A DNA stretch of 64,000 bases, taken from positions 525,501-589,500 of the forward strand of contig JAHXHN010000001.1 of NCBI GenBank assembly GCA_025656675.1, given 5' to 3'. The stretch comes from Candidatus Thiodiazotropha sp. (ex Codakia rugifera) (GTDB lineage Bacteria; Pseudomonadota; Gammaproteobacteria; Chromatiales; Chromatiaceae). The notes under the pieces were generated by a model. It saw only the letters and a list, made by a program, of their open reading frames with translations, ran no database searches and was not told the origin of the DNA. Shown piece after piece: positions 26,472 to 35,969 of the stretch (positions within the stretch are counted from its first letter, which is position 1; each line of letters opens with the position of its first letter). The translations under genes and the position numbers were made by a program.

Positions 26472-27613
26472 GCGTTGAATGCCCGCTGATAGATAGCCAT
26501 ATGACGCTCAACCACTTGCTGTATTGAAAATTCCGTTTCTGCCATAACCCTTGCTTTCTGTCCCATTGATAGACGTACTTCAGGACTGTTGATGAGGTGG
26601 CTCAATGCATCGGCCAGAGGTTTACTTTGCCTAGCAGGCACCAGTAAGCCATTCTCCCCATCTATAACCACTTCCCTGCAACCCGGTACATCAGTAGTGA
26701 CAATAGGTCGACCGGACGCCGCCGCCTCAAGTAGAACTTTTGGTAATCCCTCTCGATAGGAGGGTAAACAGATAATATGTGAGCGACTGAAAATAGCTGG
26801 CATATCCTGTCGATTACCCCACCACTCCACATCGCCCTGCCGAGCCCACTCAGCCAATCGACCTGCCGGTACAGATTCCGGGTTATTGGTATCAATACCA
26901 CCTACCAGGGCAAACCGGGCCTTGACCCCCAATCGATGCAGCTGTTGTGCCGCCTCGACGAATTCACCAACTCCCTTGTCCCAAAGCATGCGGGCGGGTA
27001 GTATCACTAGCGGCTCGGTATCCAATTCCGGACGCATGACAAAGTGCCCGGTATCAACCCCAGAGCCACGAATCAACTCAATCTTTTCCTGGCTCAGGCA
27101 CGCTTGATCCAATAGGTAGTCATAATCATCCCTGTTCTGCACGATGACCCACAGCCGCTTACGGGAAAACAACCAGCGATAACTTGTCAGTACGGCAGAT
27201 CGTGCAATCGAACTGAATCGTCCCTGTGCCAGAAAAACAAAACCGAGACCTGAGATGGCATTGACCACTGCCGAAACATTTGCCAAACGTGCAGCCAAGG
27301 TACCATACAGCACAGGCTTAATGGTCACATGATGGACCAGCATTGGCCGTAACTCTCGATACAGCTTGTAGAGTCCCCAGATGGTCATTAACTCAGCAAA
27401 GGGATTAGCGCCGCTCCTGCTCAATGCGACCATACGGTAGCTCAACCCTTCTGCCTTGATCTGCTCAACACCATCGCCCGGGGGCGTGGCAACACAGACT
27501 TCATAGCCTCGATCCCGCGCAGCAATAGCCAGTGGCAGTCGATGAGAGAGAAAGAACCCAGCGTCATTAACAACAAACAGAATCAGACGATCATTTGTCT
27601 GGTTACTAGGCAT
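26468..27613 (-). CDS. GT4-family glycosyltransferase
   Basis: 381 residues, GT-B fold. The N-terminal half (LILFVVNDAGFFLSHRLPLA) and C-terminal nucleotide-sugar site (SYREGLPKVLLEAAASGRP, then VTTDVPGCREVV) are typical of GT4 enzymes acting on lipid-linked glycans in the cytoplasm. Donor and linkage are unknown. It probably adds the second sugar after the WecA-like priming enzyme, given its coupling with the epimerase and the downstream transferase. Confidence 0.9.
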   Translation of the reverse strand: MPSNQTNDRLILFVVNDAGFFLSHRLPLAIAARDRGYEVCVATPPGDGVEQIKAEGLSYRMVALSRSGANPFAELMTIWGLYKLYRELRPMLVHHVTIKPVLYGTLAARLANVSAVVNAISGLGFVFLAQGRFSSIARSAVLTSYRWLFSRKRLWVIVQNRDDYDYLLDQACLSQEKIELIRGSGVDTGHFVMRPELDTEPLVILPARMLWDKGVGEFVEAAQQLHRLGVKARFALVGGIDTNNPESVPAGRLAEWARQGDVEWWGNRQDMPAIFSRSHIICLPSYREGLPKVLLEAAASGRPIVTTDVPGCREVVIDGENGLLVPARQSKPLADALSHLINSPEVRLSMGQKARVMAETEFSIQQVVERHMAIYQRAFNA

Positions 27614-27675
27614 TTAGTGAAGTACCAGGATACAGACATGAAAAGTTAGGGTAATCCCCATAAGTTTCACCTCAT

Positions 27676-28491
27676 TCAAGCCCAGCGCCAACCATGCTTG
27701 TGGTAAAATACAAATGCGGACTTTGCAAACATGATGATGTGCTTGAGGCCTTTTTTCGATGCGTTACCACCACCATGAACAATTCGAACTTCAGGCACAT
27801 AGGCTATATTTGACCGCTTACCAATTCTGATGGAGAGATCAAAATCTTCAAAATAGACAAAGAAATCTGGTGAAAAACCTTTTACTTTGTCTAGCACACT
27901 ATGTCGCACAAACATAAAACAACCACTGGCCATAACCTCTTTACTGAGTGCCTTCTCCTTTAAATCCCACCGCATTTCGTATTCCTGCAATCGCTCCGAA
28001 AAGTATTGCTTTACAAATCGTGGAGCAAAGCCTCGTAGAAATAGATCCAGGACAGCCGGATAGCGCTTGCACAAATACTGTTTATAACCGTCCGGATCTT
28101 CTGAATAGGGTGACAGCAAACCAATCTCAGGGTTTTGCTGCATATATTCGATTGCCTTTGAGAAGGCATCCTCAAGTACTTCGACATCCGGATTGATGAC
28201 CAGATGGTAGTCACTCTGCTCATTTAGAATCACCAGATTATGTGCAGCACCATATCCAATATTGCCACCAGTACCAAGCACCATCCATTCATGATGACTG
28301 GTGCCCACAACCTGTGATACCAGGTTTTTAACCTGAGTCAGAATCCCACCATTATCAACTACAACCACTTTTGTGCTGAGAGACTGAGATTCAGCAGTCG
28401 CATAATCGAGAGCTTTTACTATGCTGACGAGGGTCTCCTTGAGAATGGATAAACCACTATCATAGTAGACGATGGAGATAACCAGTTTCAT
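27676..28491 (-). CDS. GT2 family glycosyltransferase (rhamnosyltransferase-like)
   Basis: 271 residues, single GT-A domain without membrane segments. Motifs: VISIVYYDSG at the N-terminus, VVVDNGG for donor binding, NPDVEVLEDAF as the DxD-like acidic site, and ASGCFMFVRHSVLDKVKGF with FVYFEDFDLSIRIGKR, typical of WbbL-type enzymes. It probably adds a deoxysugar during O-antigen-like assembly. Separated by 62 bases from the GT4 gene downstream. Confidence 0.87.
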   Translation of the reverse strand: MKLVISIVYYDSGLSILKETLVSIVKALDYATAESQSLSTKVVVVDNGGILTQVKNLVSQVVGTSHHEWMVLGTGGNIGYGAAHNLVILNEQSDYHLVINPDVEVLEDAFSKAIEYMQQNPEIGLLSPYSEDPDGYKQYLCKRYPAVLDLFLRGFAPRFVKQYFSERLQEYEMRWDLKEKALSKEVMASGCFMFVRHSVLDKVKGFSPDFFVYFEDFDLSIRIGKRSNIAYVPEVRIVHGGGNASKKGLKHIIMFAKSAFVFYHKHGWRWA

Positions 28492-28541
28492 TATTATTCA
28501 AGGTTGGACTTGTGTGATAATAATCGCTGTGATGCTAACTA

Positions 28542-28832
28542 TTATTCGTTTGGCTGGCCCTTTCCATCATTTTCAACTACACGCTTTTTTATCTCTTGAA
28601 TATTTGATACCTGTGCACGATAGGCATCTACCAGCCGATCAACTCCACCTTGTTTAAGATAACCCTGATTTCCGGCCGCAGCATAAGTGCCATACGTAGC
28701 AGAAGCGGACATTAAAGCTGCATTGACTAATGCGAGTGGTTTTCCTTCATTCTTAATCTCATTGGCCAAGGCAATGAAGCGCTCAGCCAATTCTGTAAAC
28801 TCAGCTAGTTTTGCTGCGTTATCTGTCATCAT
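28542..28832 (-). CDS. Small DUF3144-like protein
   Basis: About 96 residues from ATG 28832 (28829 also possible); starts inside the last codons of the 1000-residue glycosyltransferase gene and lies 50 bases before the next GT2 gene. Helical, soluble. The pattern FTELAERFIALANEI ... VNAALMSASATYGTYAAAG resembles DUF3144, a small proteobacterial family of unknown function (FYxxADxFIxLAN, AAxMYAxARFNA). The assignment is from memory of the family pattern and is moderate. Its placement between glycosyltransferases is odd for that family. Confidence 0.55.
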   Translation of the reverse strand: MMTDNAAKLAEFTELAERFIALANEIKNEGKPLALVNAALMSASATYGTYAAAGNQGYLKQGGVDRLVDAYRAQVSNIQEIKKRVVENDGKGQPNE

Positions 28833-31821
28833 TATTCCCCTCTTCAATACCCTTCCAATTCAGAGAAAAGTCTTCTACACATCGAGTTAAGTTTGGATTG
28901 TAAGCTGGATCACGTTCCAGAAATGGGCCATATTTCTCGAGCATGTACTCTGCTTCACCATTGAAGCGGAGCTGCTTTTCCGGTGTATCTTCAGCACCGC
29001 GAGATGCGGATTCATGATGATAAAGTTCTGCATAAGGGGTCCAAAGATTATAATAACCGTGCTGATAAATGCGAATGCAGAAGTCGACATCATTGAAGGC
29101 TACGGCCAGATGGTCGCTATCGAAACCAGATACCACATCAAATACTTCCCGACGCACTAAGAGACAGGCTGCTGTAACTGCCGTGTAGTTCTGGATAAGC
29201 ACCGAGCGCCCCATGTATCCTTTGTCATCTTTAGCAGAATATTTCATCGCATGGCCAGCCACACCACCCAGCCCCAACACAACTCCACCATGCTGCAAAC
29301 GATCATCAGGGTACCATAATCTTGCACCTACAGCGCCGATCTCCTGCCTGATTCCATGGCTCACCATTTCACCCAGCCAGTCAGGCGAAATCACTTCTAT
29401 ATCGTCATTCATAAAGCAGAGTAGATCACCCTTGGCATGTTCTACTGCATAATTATTAATTGATGAAAAGTTGAAGGGATGATTATAACGCAACACCCTG
29501 ATATCAACCTCTTCATCCAGTTCTTTAAGATAAGCAAGTGTTGCCTGGTCATCACTTTGATTATCCACAACAATAATTTCATAAGCTGCATACAGGGTGC
29601 GATCACGGATACTATCTATACATTGCTGCAACAACCTTTTGCCATTACGCGTCGGAATAATAATCGATACTAGCGGCAACTTTTCCGGTAATCGGTAGCG
29701 TACCCTGATCATCCCCTCGATCAATTCCGATTCAGCAACATCTGCACTAACGCCCCGCACGCTAAGGTCGTCCTCAACAGCATGTATTGCAGCATCAATT
29801 GCATATGCTTTCGCATCTCCCCCGGATGCAGTACTTTCAGGGATTGCCCGCCAATGGTACAGCACCCAGGGAATATGACGCACCTGTTCACGTGGTTCAA
29901 TTTCCCGCAGGCAACGCAATGCTAAATCATAATCCTGTGCCCCTTCATACCCCTCTCTTATACCACCAACTTTTTCCAGCAGCGAACGCCGATACACACC
30001 AAAGTGACAAATCATATTGTGCGCACGCATCAACTCAGGATTGAAGTCAGGCTTGAAATAATGGTCACAACGAATGCCTTCATCATTCAGCTTATCTTCA
30101 TCCGAATAGATCAGTTCGGCTTGAGGGTTAAGCACTATTTCCTGGGCTACAAAAAAGAGTGCATAGGGCGCTAATTTATCATCGTGATCCATCAGCCCCA
30201 CATAATCGCCTGTCGCAAGCGTAAGTGCTGAATTGGTTGCCGCGGAAATATGTCCGTTCTCTTCACGATAGATAACCTTGATCTGCTTGTAACGGCGCTC
30301 ATACTCCATCAGTATTCTTTTGACATGAGGAAGGGTAGAGGCGTCATCAGCAATACAAAGCTCCCAATCCAGGTAACTTTGACCAAGCACAGAATCGATT
30401 GCAACACGTAACCAGGACTCCTCTACATTGAACACTGGCATCACAATAGAGATAAGTGGCCTGTCCCTCCTAACATTGAGTGCTTCGATTACCTCAGGTG
30501 ATGGCAGGCCGACCGGCTCTACATCTCTGATCCACTGAGAATAGTTATAGGTAGGGGTTAACTCGGTCGTTACATGTTCACGTAATGCAGATATACCTCC
30601 GCGCTTCCACAATCTATTAGCCTTCCTACTCCAGTCAAGCAATAGGCGTGGATTTCCCAACACTTCCTTCAGATTAGGGGAAAACCTACGCCAAATCCGT
30701 AATGGCAGCATTAGAGCCATATAGCCGCGCCAACCCCTGCTGTTCAGTACATCATGAAGTCGCCGTTTTTTATTCTGCAATGCAATTTTAAGCAGCGCAC
30801 GGTCATGATTAATAGAAAGTGCATTGCTTTCCAGCATTCGTACCTGATTTTCAAGTTCACTGCGTATCCTACTCACTTCAGCCAGTGCACTTTGGGATTC
30901 CTGCAATGCCTTGTTTAACGCCTCCCCTTGCGCAGTCAACTCATCTCGTTGTGCATGAAAAGCCAGTAGGTGTTGGTGCTGCTCATCCAGCAGGCGGTCT
31001 CTCTCTTCAACCATCTCCAGTCGTGTTGCAGCCGTTGTACCTGTCTGATGCAACTCTTCAAAGAGATTTCGATAGACCTCTATGGATGACTCCATCGGCT
31101 TATCTGTTAGGGCAGGAAAATCATCTGCAGAAACATTCCCATCCGGTGTGGCAGACACAATAAACTGGAATGCTGCTGCGTCCGGCGTATGGAACTGTGC
31201 CAGACCTCGTTCAGTAACCTGCAGACCGAGCCGCTCAAGCCGCTTACTAATCTCCGAATCGGCCATATCATGGAATGTATAAGAGAGCTCATCTACTCTA
31301 AACCCAGCCCGGCAGAATAACTCACGCAGCGAGTGGTAGGTAAAGAGATGCAGGTGGGTGCGGTCAAGCAGGCCAGTATCTTCGTAGGTGAACCGCCCTT
31401 CAAGTAGCTCAAGACGCAGAGCGGCGTGTGCACCATTTGGCACAGAGGCCAGCAGACGGCCACTTTCATTCAATAACTTGGGAAGGGAGTTCAGTAAACG
31501 GGTCGGATCGCGTAAATGCTCCAGGATATCTGCGCAAGTGATAATATCAAAGCGCTCCTCCCCCAGACTTTTAAGCCAGTGACCCTTTTGCACATCGCCC
31601 ACGATGACACGATCACAGTGCGCTTCCGCTTTACGCGCCATACCACGGTCGATCTCGACACCCACCACGTAGCACCCCAACTCACTACGTAGATAGTCTG
31701 ACATATAGCCCGTAGCACAACCCAACTCAAGCACCCGACTACCTGACGCAATACGCCTTACTAATTGGGTGTGCGAATTATTCTCGACACCCAAGTCGAG
31801 TTTAAAATCGTATTCCGCCAC
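28819..31821 (-). CDS. Methyltransferase-coiled coil-GT2-GT2 multidomain protein
   Basis: 1000 residues. Domains in order: class I SAM methyltransferase (about 25-200; VLELGCATGYMSDYL, then FDIITCADILEHL); coiled coil (about 245-350; LVEERDRLLDEQHQHLLAFH and onward); first GT2 (about 460-690; ISIVMPVFNVEESW, LMDHDDKLAP); second GT2 (about 715-960; VSIIIPTRNGKRLL, FMNDDIEVISPDW). Chain-elongating polysaccharide synthases that cap or measure length by a coiled coil joined to a methyltransferase are known in Wzm/Wzt pathways (WbdA/WbdD), and a Wzm/Wzt pair lies nearby. This protein may fuse both jobs; that is inference. Confidence 0.88.
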   Translation of the reverse strand: MAEYDFKLDLGVENNSHTQLVRRIASGSRVLELGCATGYMSDYLRSELGCYVVGVEIDRGMARKAEAHCDRVIVGDVQKGHWLKSLGEERFDIITCADILEHLRDPTRLLNSLPKLLNESGRLLASVPNGAHAALRLELLEGRFTYEDTGLLDRTHLHLFTYHSLRELFCRAGFRVDELSYTFHDMADSEISKRLERLGLQVTERGLAQFHTPDAAAFQFIVSATPDGNVSADDFPALTDKPMESSIEVYRNLFEELHQTGTTAATRLEMVEERDRLLDEQHQHLLAFHAQRDELTAQGEALNKALQESQSALAEVSRIRSELENQVRMLESNALSINHDRALLKIALQNKKRRLHDVLNSRGWRGYMALMLPLRIWRRFSPNLKEVLGNPRLLLDWSRKANRLWKRGGISALREHVTTELTPTYNYSQWIRDVEPVGLPSPEVIEALNVRRDRPLISIVMPVFNVEESWLRVAIDSVLGQSYLDWELCIADDASTLPHVKRILMEYERRYKQIKVIYREENGHISAATNSALTLATGDYVGLMDHDDKLAPYALFFVAQEIVLNPQAELIYSDEDKLNDEGIRCDHYFKPDFNPELMRAHNMICHFGVYRRSLLEKVGGIREGYEGAQDYDLALRCLREIEPREQVRHIPWVLYHWRAIPESTASGGDAKAYAIDAAIHAVEDDLSVRGVSADVAESELIEGMIRVRYRLPEKLPLVSIIIPTRNGKRLLQQCIDSIRDRTLYAAYEIIVVDNQSDDQATLAYLKELDEEVDIRVLRYNHPFNFSSINNYAVEHAKGDLLCFMNDDIEVISPDWLGEMVSHGIRQEIGAVGARLWYPDDRLQHGGVVLGLGGVAGHAMKYSAKDDKGYMGRSVLIQNYTAVTAACLLVRREVFDVVSGFDSDHLAVAFNDVDFCIRIYQHGYYNLWTPYAELYHHESASRGAEDTPEKQLRFNGEAEYMLEKYGPFLERDPAYNPNLTRCVEDFSLNWKGIEEGNNDDR

Positions 31822-31845
31822 AGACAGGTTATTCCAGATTATTTA

Positions 31846-31861
31846 ACGCTGCAATCAGCGT
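31846..31861 (-). promoter_or_regulatory. Short hairpin upstream of multidomain glycosyltransferase
   Basis: ACGCTG-CAAT-CAGCGT, a perfect 6-base stem with a 4-base loop, 25 bases before the start codon. TATTCCAG occurs on both sides. It could affect ribosome access; weak evidence. Confidence 0.25.
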
Positions 31862-31981
31862 ATTCCAGCCAATTCTCACTATTAAGCTGACCGAAATTCA
31901 ATAATAAACATTTCGTAACTGCCAACTTAATTATCGTCAGTGAATAATGCCAACAATTACTTGATCCCGTATAGGGGTCGG

Positions 31982-32881
31982 CTACTTTGACGCCGGCTTG
32001 AGTCGCTCTTCAGCATACTTTTCAACCAGGTCTTCATAGATGCTGGCTTTATTCTTTTTCAGCAATGCGTCAAAATAAGTATCGCGTCTTTTCTGAATAA
32101 AATCACTTTTCAGCTTTTCAACAATCTTATCCTTAACATGCTTATACTCTAACTTCTGTGCAGGGTAGTGACCTTCCAGTTTGATAATATGATAACCAAA
32201 CGGACTCTCCACGATATCACTGATTTGACCCGGCTTGTGCAAAGCAAAAACAGCTTTATCGAAGGGCTCCACCATAACACCACGCTTAAACAACCCCAGT
32301 GACCCCCGGTTCTTGCTCGTAACGGGATCCTCAGAATAGGCAGTGGCCAGATCTTCAAATGATCGACCGCCATCGATTTCAGACTTCACTTTTTTTACGA
32401 TCTCAAGTGCCTCATCCTTCGAATGATATTTGGGCAGTCTGTCCGTTGTAGAGATCAGGATGTGCCTTGCATCGACACGCTCCGGTATGGTGTAGGCTTC
32501 TGGATTTCCCAGGTATTGCTCCTTTGCAGCCTGCTCAAACTCGGGTAAAGGTTCAGCGTCCAACTGCTTCAGGCGCTCAAGATAGAGCATCTTCTCCCTC
32601 TGACGACGCAGCCTGGCCTTAAACAACTCAGAATCCCCTAATCCTTGCTCAGTGGCCTCAATGGATAGTGCCCGAATAAGGTAAATCTGTCGCAGTAGCT
32701 GATGCAGCTGTTTCTGGCTACTGATAACGTCACTCTTTGCCTTATCCGGCCCACCTGACAGCAGGGCATCCAGATCAACTTCTTCAACTTCAATGCCTCC
32801 CCCGAACATGAGCACATCTCCTGCAACGGACAATGCAGGCGTCAGGAAACAGATCAGCAGGACTATCAAACAGCTTCTCAT
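31982..32881 (-). CDS. Secreted parvulin-type peptidyl-prolyl isomerase
   Basis: 299 residues from ATG 32881, with GAGG 7 bases upstream; an upstream frame start at 32947 lacks a signal-peptide-like N-terminus. The signal peptide is MRSCLIVLLICFLTPALSVAG. A SurA-N-like helical arm (to about residue 105) is followed by a parvulin rotamase domain (VDARHILIST ... FEDLATAYSEDPVTSKNRGSLG ... PFGYHIIKLE). A periplasmic folding helper resembling EpsD/PrsA-type isomerases of polysaccharide loci. It lies downstream of the large secreted protein and may serve its folding or that of envelope proteins made here. Confidence 0.88.
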   Translation of the reverse strand: MRSCLIVLLICFLTPALSVAGDVLMFGGGIEVEEVDLDALLSGGPDKAKSDVISSQKQLHQLLRQIYLIRALSIEATEQGLGDSELFKARLRRQREKMLYLERLKQLDAEPLPEFEQAAKEQYLGNPEAYTIPERVDARHILISTTDRLPKYHSKDEALEIVKKVKSEIDGGRSFEDLATAYSEDPVTSKNRGSLGLFKRGVMVEPFDKAVFALHKPGQISDIVESPFGYHIIKLEGHYPAQKLEYKHVKDKIVEKLKSDFIQKRRDTYFDALLKKNKASIYEDLVEKYAEERLKPASK

Positions 32882-33114
32882 TGAATACCTCAAAAAAATC
32901 AAACTGATAATAAATAAACGATACCTAGGGTCTATTTTCAGAACCACGCCTCTATAGACGCTCCCTTGTGCATGTAGTTCGCAGGAAATTAAAACTTAAC
33001 TCATTTGTAAAACTTCAGAAGAGATCTCATCAAGCAGGTTGGATCATCTATAAACCAGATCTCGACCCACTACTTACCAGAAACCATCCAAGGACGCTTA
33101 TACAATAATTTACA

Positions 33115-33148
33115 TCATAAAAAAAGGCAGGCCTTTCGGCCTGCCTTC
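33115..33148 (-). terminator. Intrinsic terminator after large secreted protein
   Basis: AAGGCAGGCC-TTTC-GGCCTGCCTT (33124-33147), a 10-base G+C-rich stem. On the minus strand it is followed by a T run (complement of 33119-33125). It begins 25 bases beyond the stop codon of the gene at 33173. Confidence 0.9.
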
Positions 33149-33172
33149 CACAGTTCGCTTACGCGATTGTGA

Positions 33173-34960
33173 TTAGAGGCGATTAACGCTACGGATCAGG
33201 TCAACTGTCTCACCCAACTGGGCAGGACCGACATCACCCGCCATGGCGGAGAAACCGATCACTGGAACACCAGTCCAGTTAGCAGCACCTACACCACCAA
33301 CAGTTTCAATCAGAGCCTGGATACTAAGATTGGTATTGTAGTCATACTGCGCAGGGTTAGTAGAGATGGTTACCCAACCAGCCTCAAAACCTGCATCCAG
33401 GGTCCAGTTGAAGACGTTGGCTGCCGGTGTTCCGAGAACAGACTGGTTGCCACCAGCGTTACGGTTGACGGAAACAACGTTGACTTCACGCTCCAGCGCA
33501 ACAATGGTAGGTGCGTTGACCGGTACAGGTGAGAAGTCATCACTACCAGGTGCTACAGTAGCAGTCTGCTCTTCGTAGTCGTAGTAGGTCAGGCCCACTT
33601 CCACATCAGGCGTCGCATTTGGTGCGAAACCAGCGTTGAGACACATTGCACCAAGACCATCATCTGGATAGTCATTGGCCGGTGTACCCAGGGTAGGCAG
33701 GTTGACGGTTGCGCCATCATCGACACCATCGTCGAGAGTACCCGTACAAGCTGCCAGTGGACCAACTCCATCCAGATCAAGAGTCAGTGTACCGCTGTTG
33801 TAGATACCGTGCTTGCGCATTGGGTAGGTTACAACGATATCTGTCTCGCCACTGATGTTGGCCTCAACAAAGTAAGGTGCTGAGACAGCATCTGCACTCA
33901 GGACAGCAGCCATCGGGAATGGGTTTGAGCCCATTGGGATCGATGGGTTAGGAGCGATGTCATTGACCGCACCGGTATCAAACTCGGTAAGAGGCATGGC
34001 AAGCGCTTTCACACCAAGGCCAGTAGCATCTAGCATGCTGGCAACCTGGTTATCACCTGAGGACAGTGAAGGCAACAGATAGTTGGAAGCATCGTTGGAA
34101 CGATAGTGCTGTGCAACAGTGGCGTAGTCATTGACATGAGTACCCTGCTCAACAAAGGCAGCACCGGAACCCACGTTAATCATGATTGCATAGGCGTTCA
34201 AACCACCAGTAGGCTCAACAAGACCTGCATTCATGGTATCTGCATAGGGTGCAGCTGGGCCACCAGCATCCTGAGCCACACCTTCAGTGGTCATTGCACC
34301 AGGCTCAAAGCCATTGATATTTGCAGCAGAAGCAGCACCAGCGTTCCATGCATCACTGATAACAGAACAGTCAGCAGGCATGCCAGTAGCGTCATGCAGG
34401 ACACCAGCAGGGATTGAACGGTCACCAGCAACAACGTTAATAGCGCCGTCAGCGATACCAGAAGCATCGATCTCTGCCTCGTCACCGCCGTCCAGAGCAG
34501 GACCTGCACCATCAGCGATAACACCCATTTCGATGATCTCGACATAACCTTCTGTCAGATCTTCATTGGTGGTGGCGGTATAGATGTTACGAAAATCTAC
34601 GCCAGCCTGCAGCAGTGCCTTACCAGGAAAGGTGCAAGACTCATCTTCAGTGATGATGTTGGCAACACCGGCGCCGGCATTCAGACGAATGGTGCCGTTC
34701 CAGACATCAAAAGGTGACATGTAGATATTGAAATCGAGCACGTCAGCAGAGATGCGTGACTCACGAAATCTTACCTTAACAACCTTGTAGAGGTCGGTGG
34801 TATTGGTGATGTTGATGTTGGTGATAAAATTGTTGTTTACGTTGTAGTACGGCAGCAGCGCAACTTGACCATGTCCGTCTGAATTGACGTAGGCCGCATT
34901 GACTCCGGCAGTAGCGGTAGCCATCAGAATGGCTGCAGCGATCTTAGATTTCTTCAACAC
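33173..34960 (-). CDS. Large secreted protein of unknown function (surface-protein-like)
   Basis: 595 residues from GTG 34960, chosen because AGGAG lies 8 bases upstream; the ATG at 34993 has no such site and would spoil the signal peptide. The signal peptide is VLKKSKIAAAILMATATAG. The N-terminal part (GQVALLPYYNVNNNF, then VRFRESRISADVLDFNIYMS) matches a secreted family common in marine and sulfur-oxidizing gammaproteobacteria for which I know no function. Rich in Gly, Ala, Asp, Asn and poor in Lys and Cys, as in surface-layer or matrix proteins. No PEP-CTERM or LPXTG tail. It has its own terminator and a long upstream region, suggesting strong independent expression. Confidence 0.75.
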   Translation of the reverse strand: MLKKSKIAAAILMATATAGVNAAYVNSDGHGQVALLPYYNVNNNFITNINITNTTDLYKVVKVRFRESRISADVLDFNIYMSPFDVWNGTIRLNAGAGVANIITEDESCTFPGKALLQAGVDFRNIYTATTNEDLTEGYVEIIEMGVIADGAGPALDGGDEAEIDASGIADGAINVVAGDRSIPAGVLHDATGMPADCSVISDAWNAGAASAANINGFEPGAMTTEGVAQDAGGPAAPYADTMNAGLVEPTGGLNAYAIMINVGSGAAFVEQGTHVNDYATVAQHYRSNDASNYLLPSLSSGDNQVASMLDATGLGVKALAMPLTEFDTGAVNDIAPNPSIPMGSNPFPMAAVLSADAVSAPYFVEANISGETDIVVTYPMRKHGIYNSGTLTLDLDGVGPLAACTGTLDDGVDDGATVNLPTLGTPANDYPDDGLGAMCLNAGFAPNATPDVEVGLTYYDYEEQTATVAPGSDDFSPVPVNAPTIVALEREVNVVSVNRNAGGNQSVLGTPAANVFNWTLDAGFEAGWVTISTNPAQYDYNTNLSIQALIETVGGVGAANWTGVPVIGFSAMAGDVGPAQLGETVDLIRSVNRL

Positions 34961-35458
34961 AGTTGTGTCTCCTATATCTTCTCGTGTTAACACTAAAAAA
35001 ATAACTGAGCCTGTTTGTGCGGCCAGCTAAAAGCCTTGAGTCCAGGCACTTCGCGTGAATTATCGACCCAAACCCAAGACCTTGCAAGGGAATGATCATT
35101 CCTTTTGTGAGGTGGGTCTCAGCGCATAGAGATCCTGTAATCCCCATCTCACGCCAGGAAGTCTACCATAAATACTCAAGCTAACAAGCGGAATTGTAGC
35201 AAAAAATAGAAAAAATGTTGTAAATTTACCAAAAATATATTTATCTAGTTGAAATTATTATAAAAACCTTTTTATGCCAGCGACACGCACCCCCTCTATT
35301 ACTCGCTCACCGGATATAGATTATCGCCTAATTATTCAAGCAAACAGTGGCTTTAATGTCAGATAGTAGAGAAACTGGCAGCATATATTCATAATTAGTT
35401 GATTTGTATAATAATTTGCAATTATGTATCAAAAAAACAACAACTAAACTTGAAATTA
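34961..35458. other. Long A+T-rich upstream region of the secreted protein gene
   Basis: 498 bases. It contains a palindrome (35089-35102) about 130 bases upstream of the start codon and a very A+T-rich tract from about 35190 to 35460. No convincing ORF was found. A promoter for the secreted protein gene is expected here, but I cannot single out -35/-10 boxes. Confidence 0.5.
35089..35102. promoter_or_regulatory. 14-base perfect palindrome
   Basis: GGAATGATCATTCC, extended with one mismatch to about 19 bases (AGGGAATGATCATTCCTTT). It has the symmetry of a dimeric regulator site and lies upstream of the large secreted protein gene. Confidence 0.4.
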
Positions 35459-35878
35459 CTATTTCACTGTGGGAAGAAAACCCCAAAAGCCATCCTGGTC
35501 CTTTAACCATCGCTCTTGCAACGTATTACCCGTCTTGATCGGCGCCCTCATCATGGGATGGAGAACCTCCATTCTGATGTTGACATCAACCAGGCACACT
35601 TCCGCCTCGCATACAACCTTTTCAACCTGGGCTGATTTCCACAAGCCTACACCCCTTACCTTCTTTCGGTAATGGGGGAATGGTGTCACCTGACGGTAGC
35701 CGGTAGCCAGATATTCATAGGCAGATTCCAACCTGCCCTCAATCAGCAGACCCCATCTTTCCTGGGCTCGCTTGGCTACATGCTCCTGATCAGACAGGAC
35801 ATCATCCATTGGACCCACAGCACATCCACCTAGCAACAGACTTACCCCTATTACAACTATCCAGTTCAACTGACCCAC
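35459..35878 (-). CDS. Small outer-membrane-type lipoprotein, unknown function
   Basis: 139 residues from GTG 35878 (GAGG 8 bases upstream). The signal peptide IVVIGVSLLLGGC ends in a lipobox LGGC. The mature part (about 115 residues) has a helix followed by a compact strand-rich domain: YEYLATGYRQVTPFPHYR, VCEAEVCLVDVNIRMEVL and a C-terminal ERWLKDQDGFWGFLP. The CEAEVC pair could form a disulfide. No function recognised. It may start a unit read after the acyltransferase gene 90 bases upstream. Confidence 0.75.
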   Translation of the reverse strand: MGQLNWIVVIGVSLLLGGCAVGPMDDVLSDQEHVAKRAQERWGLLIEGRLESAYEYLATGYRQVTPFPHYRKKVRGVGLWKSAQVEKVVCEAEVCLVDVNIRMEVLHPMMRAPIKTGNTLQERWLKDQDGFWGFLPTVK

Positions 35879-35969
35879 GGAAATCACCTCATTGGCTCTA
35901 AGGCCATAAATACACAAAGAGGGTGGATTCTACGAGAGCCCACCAGATGCTTCAATCCCATCCACCGAC

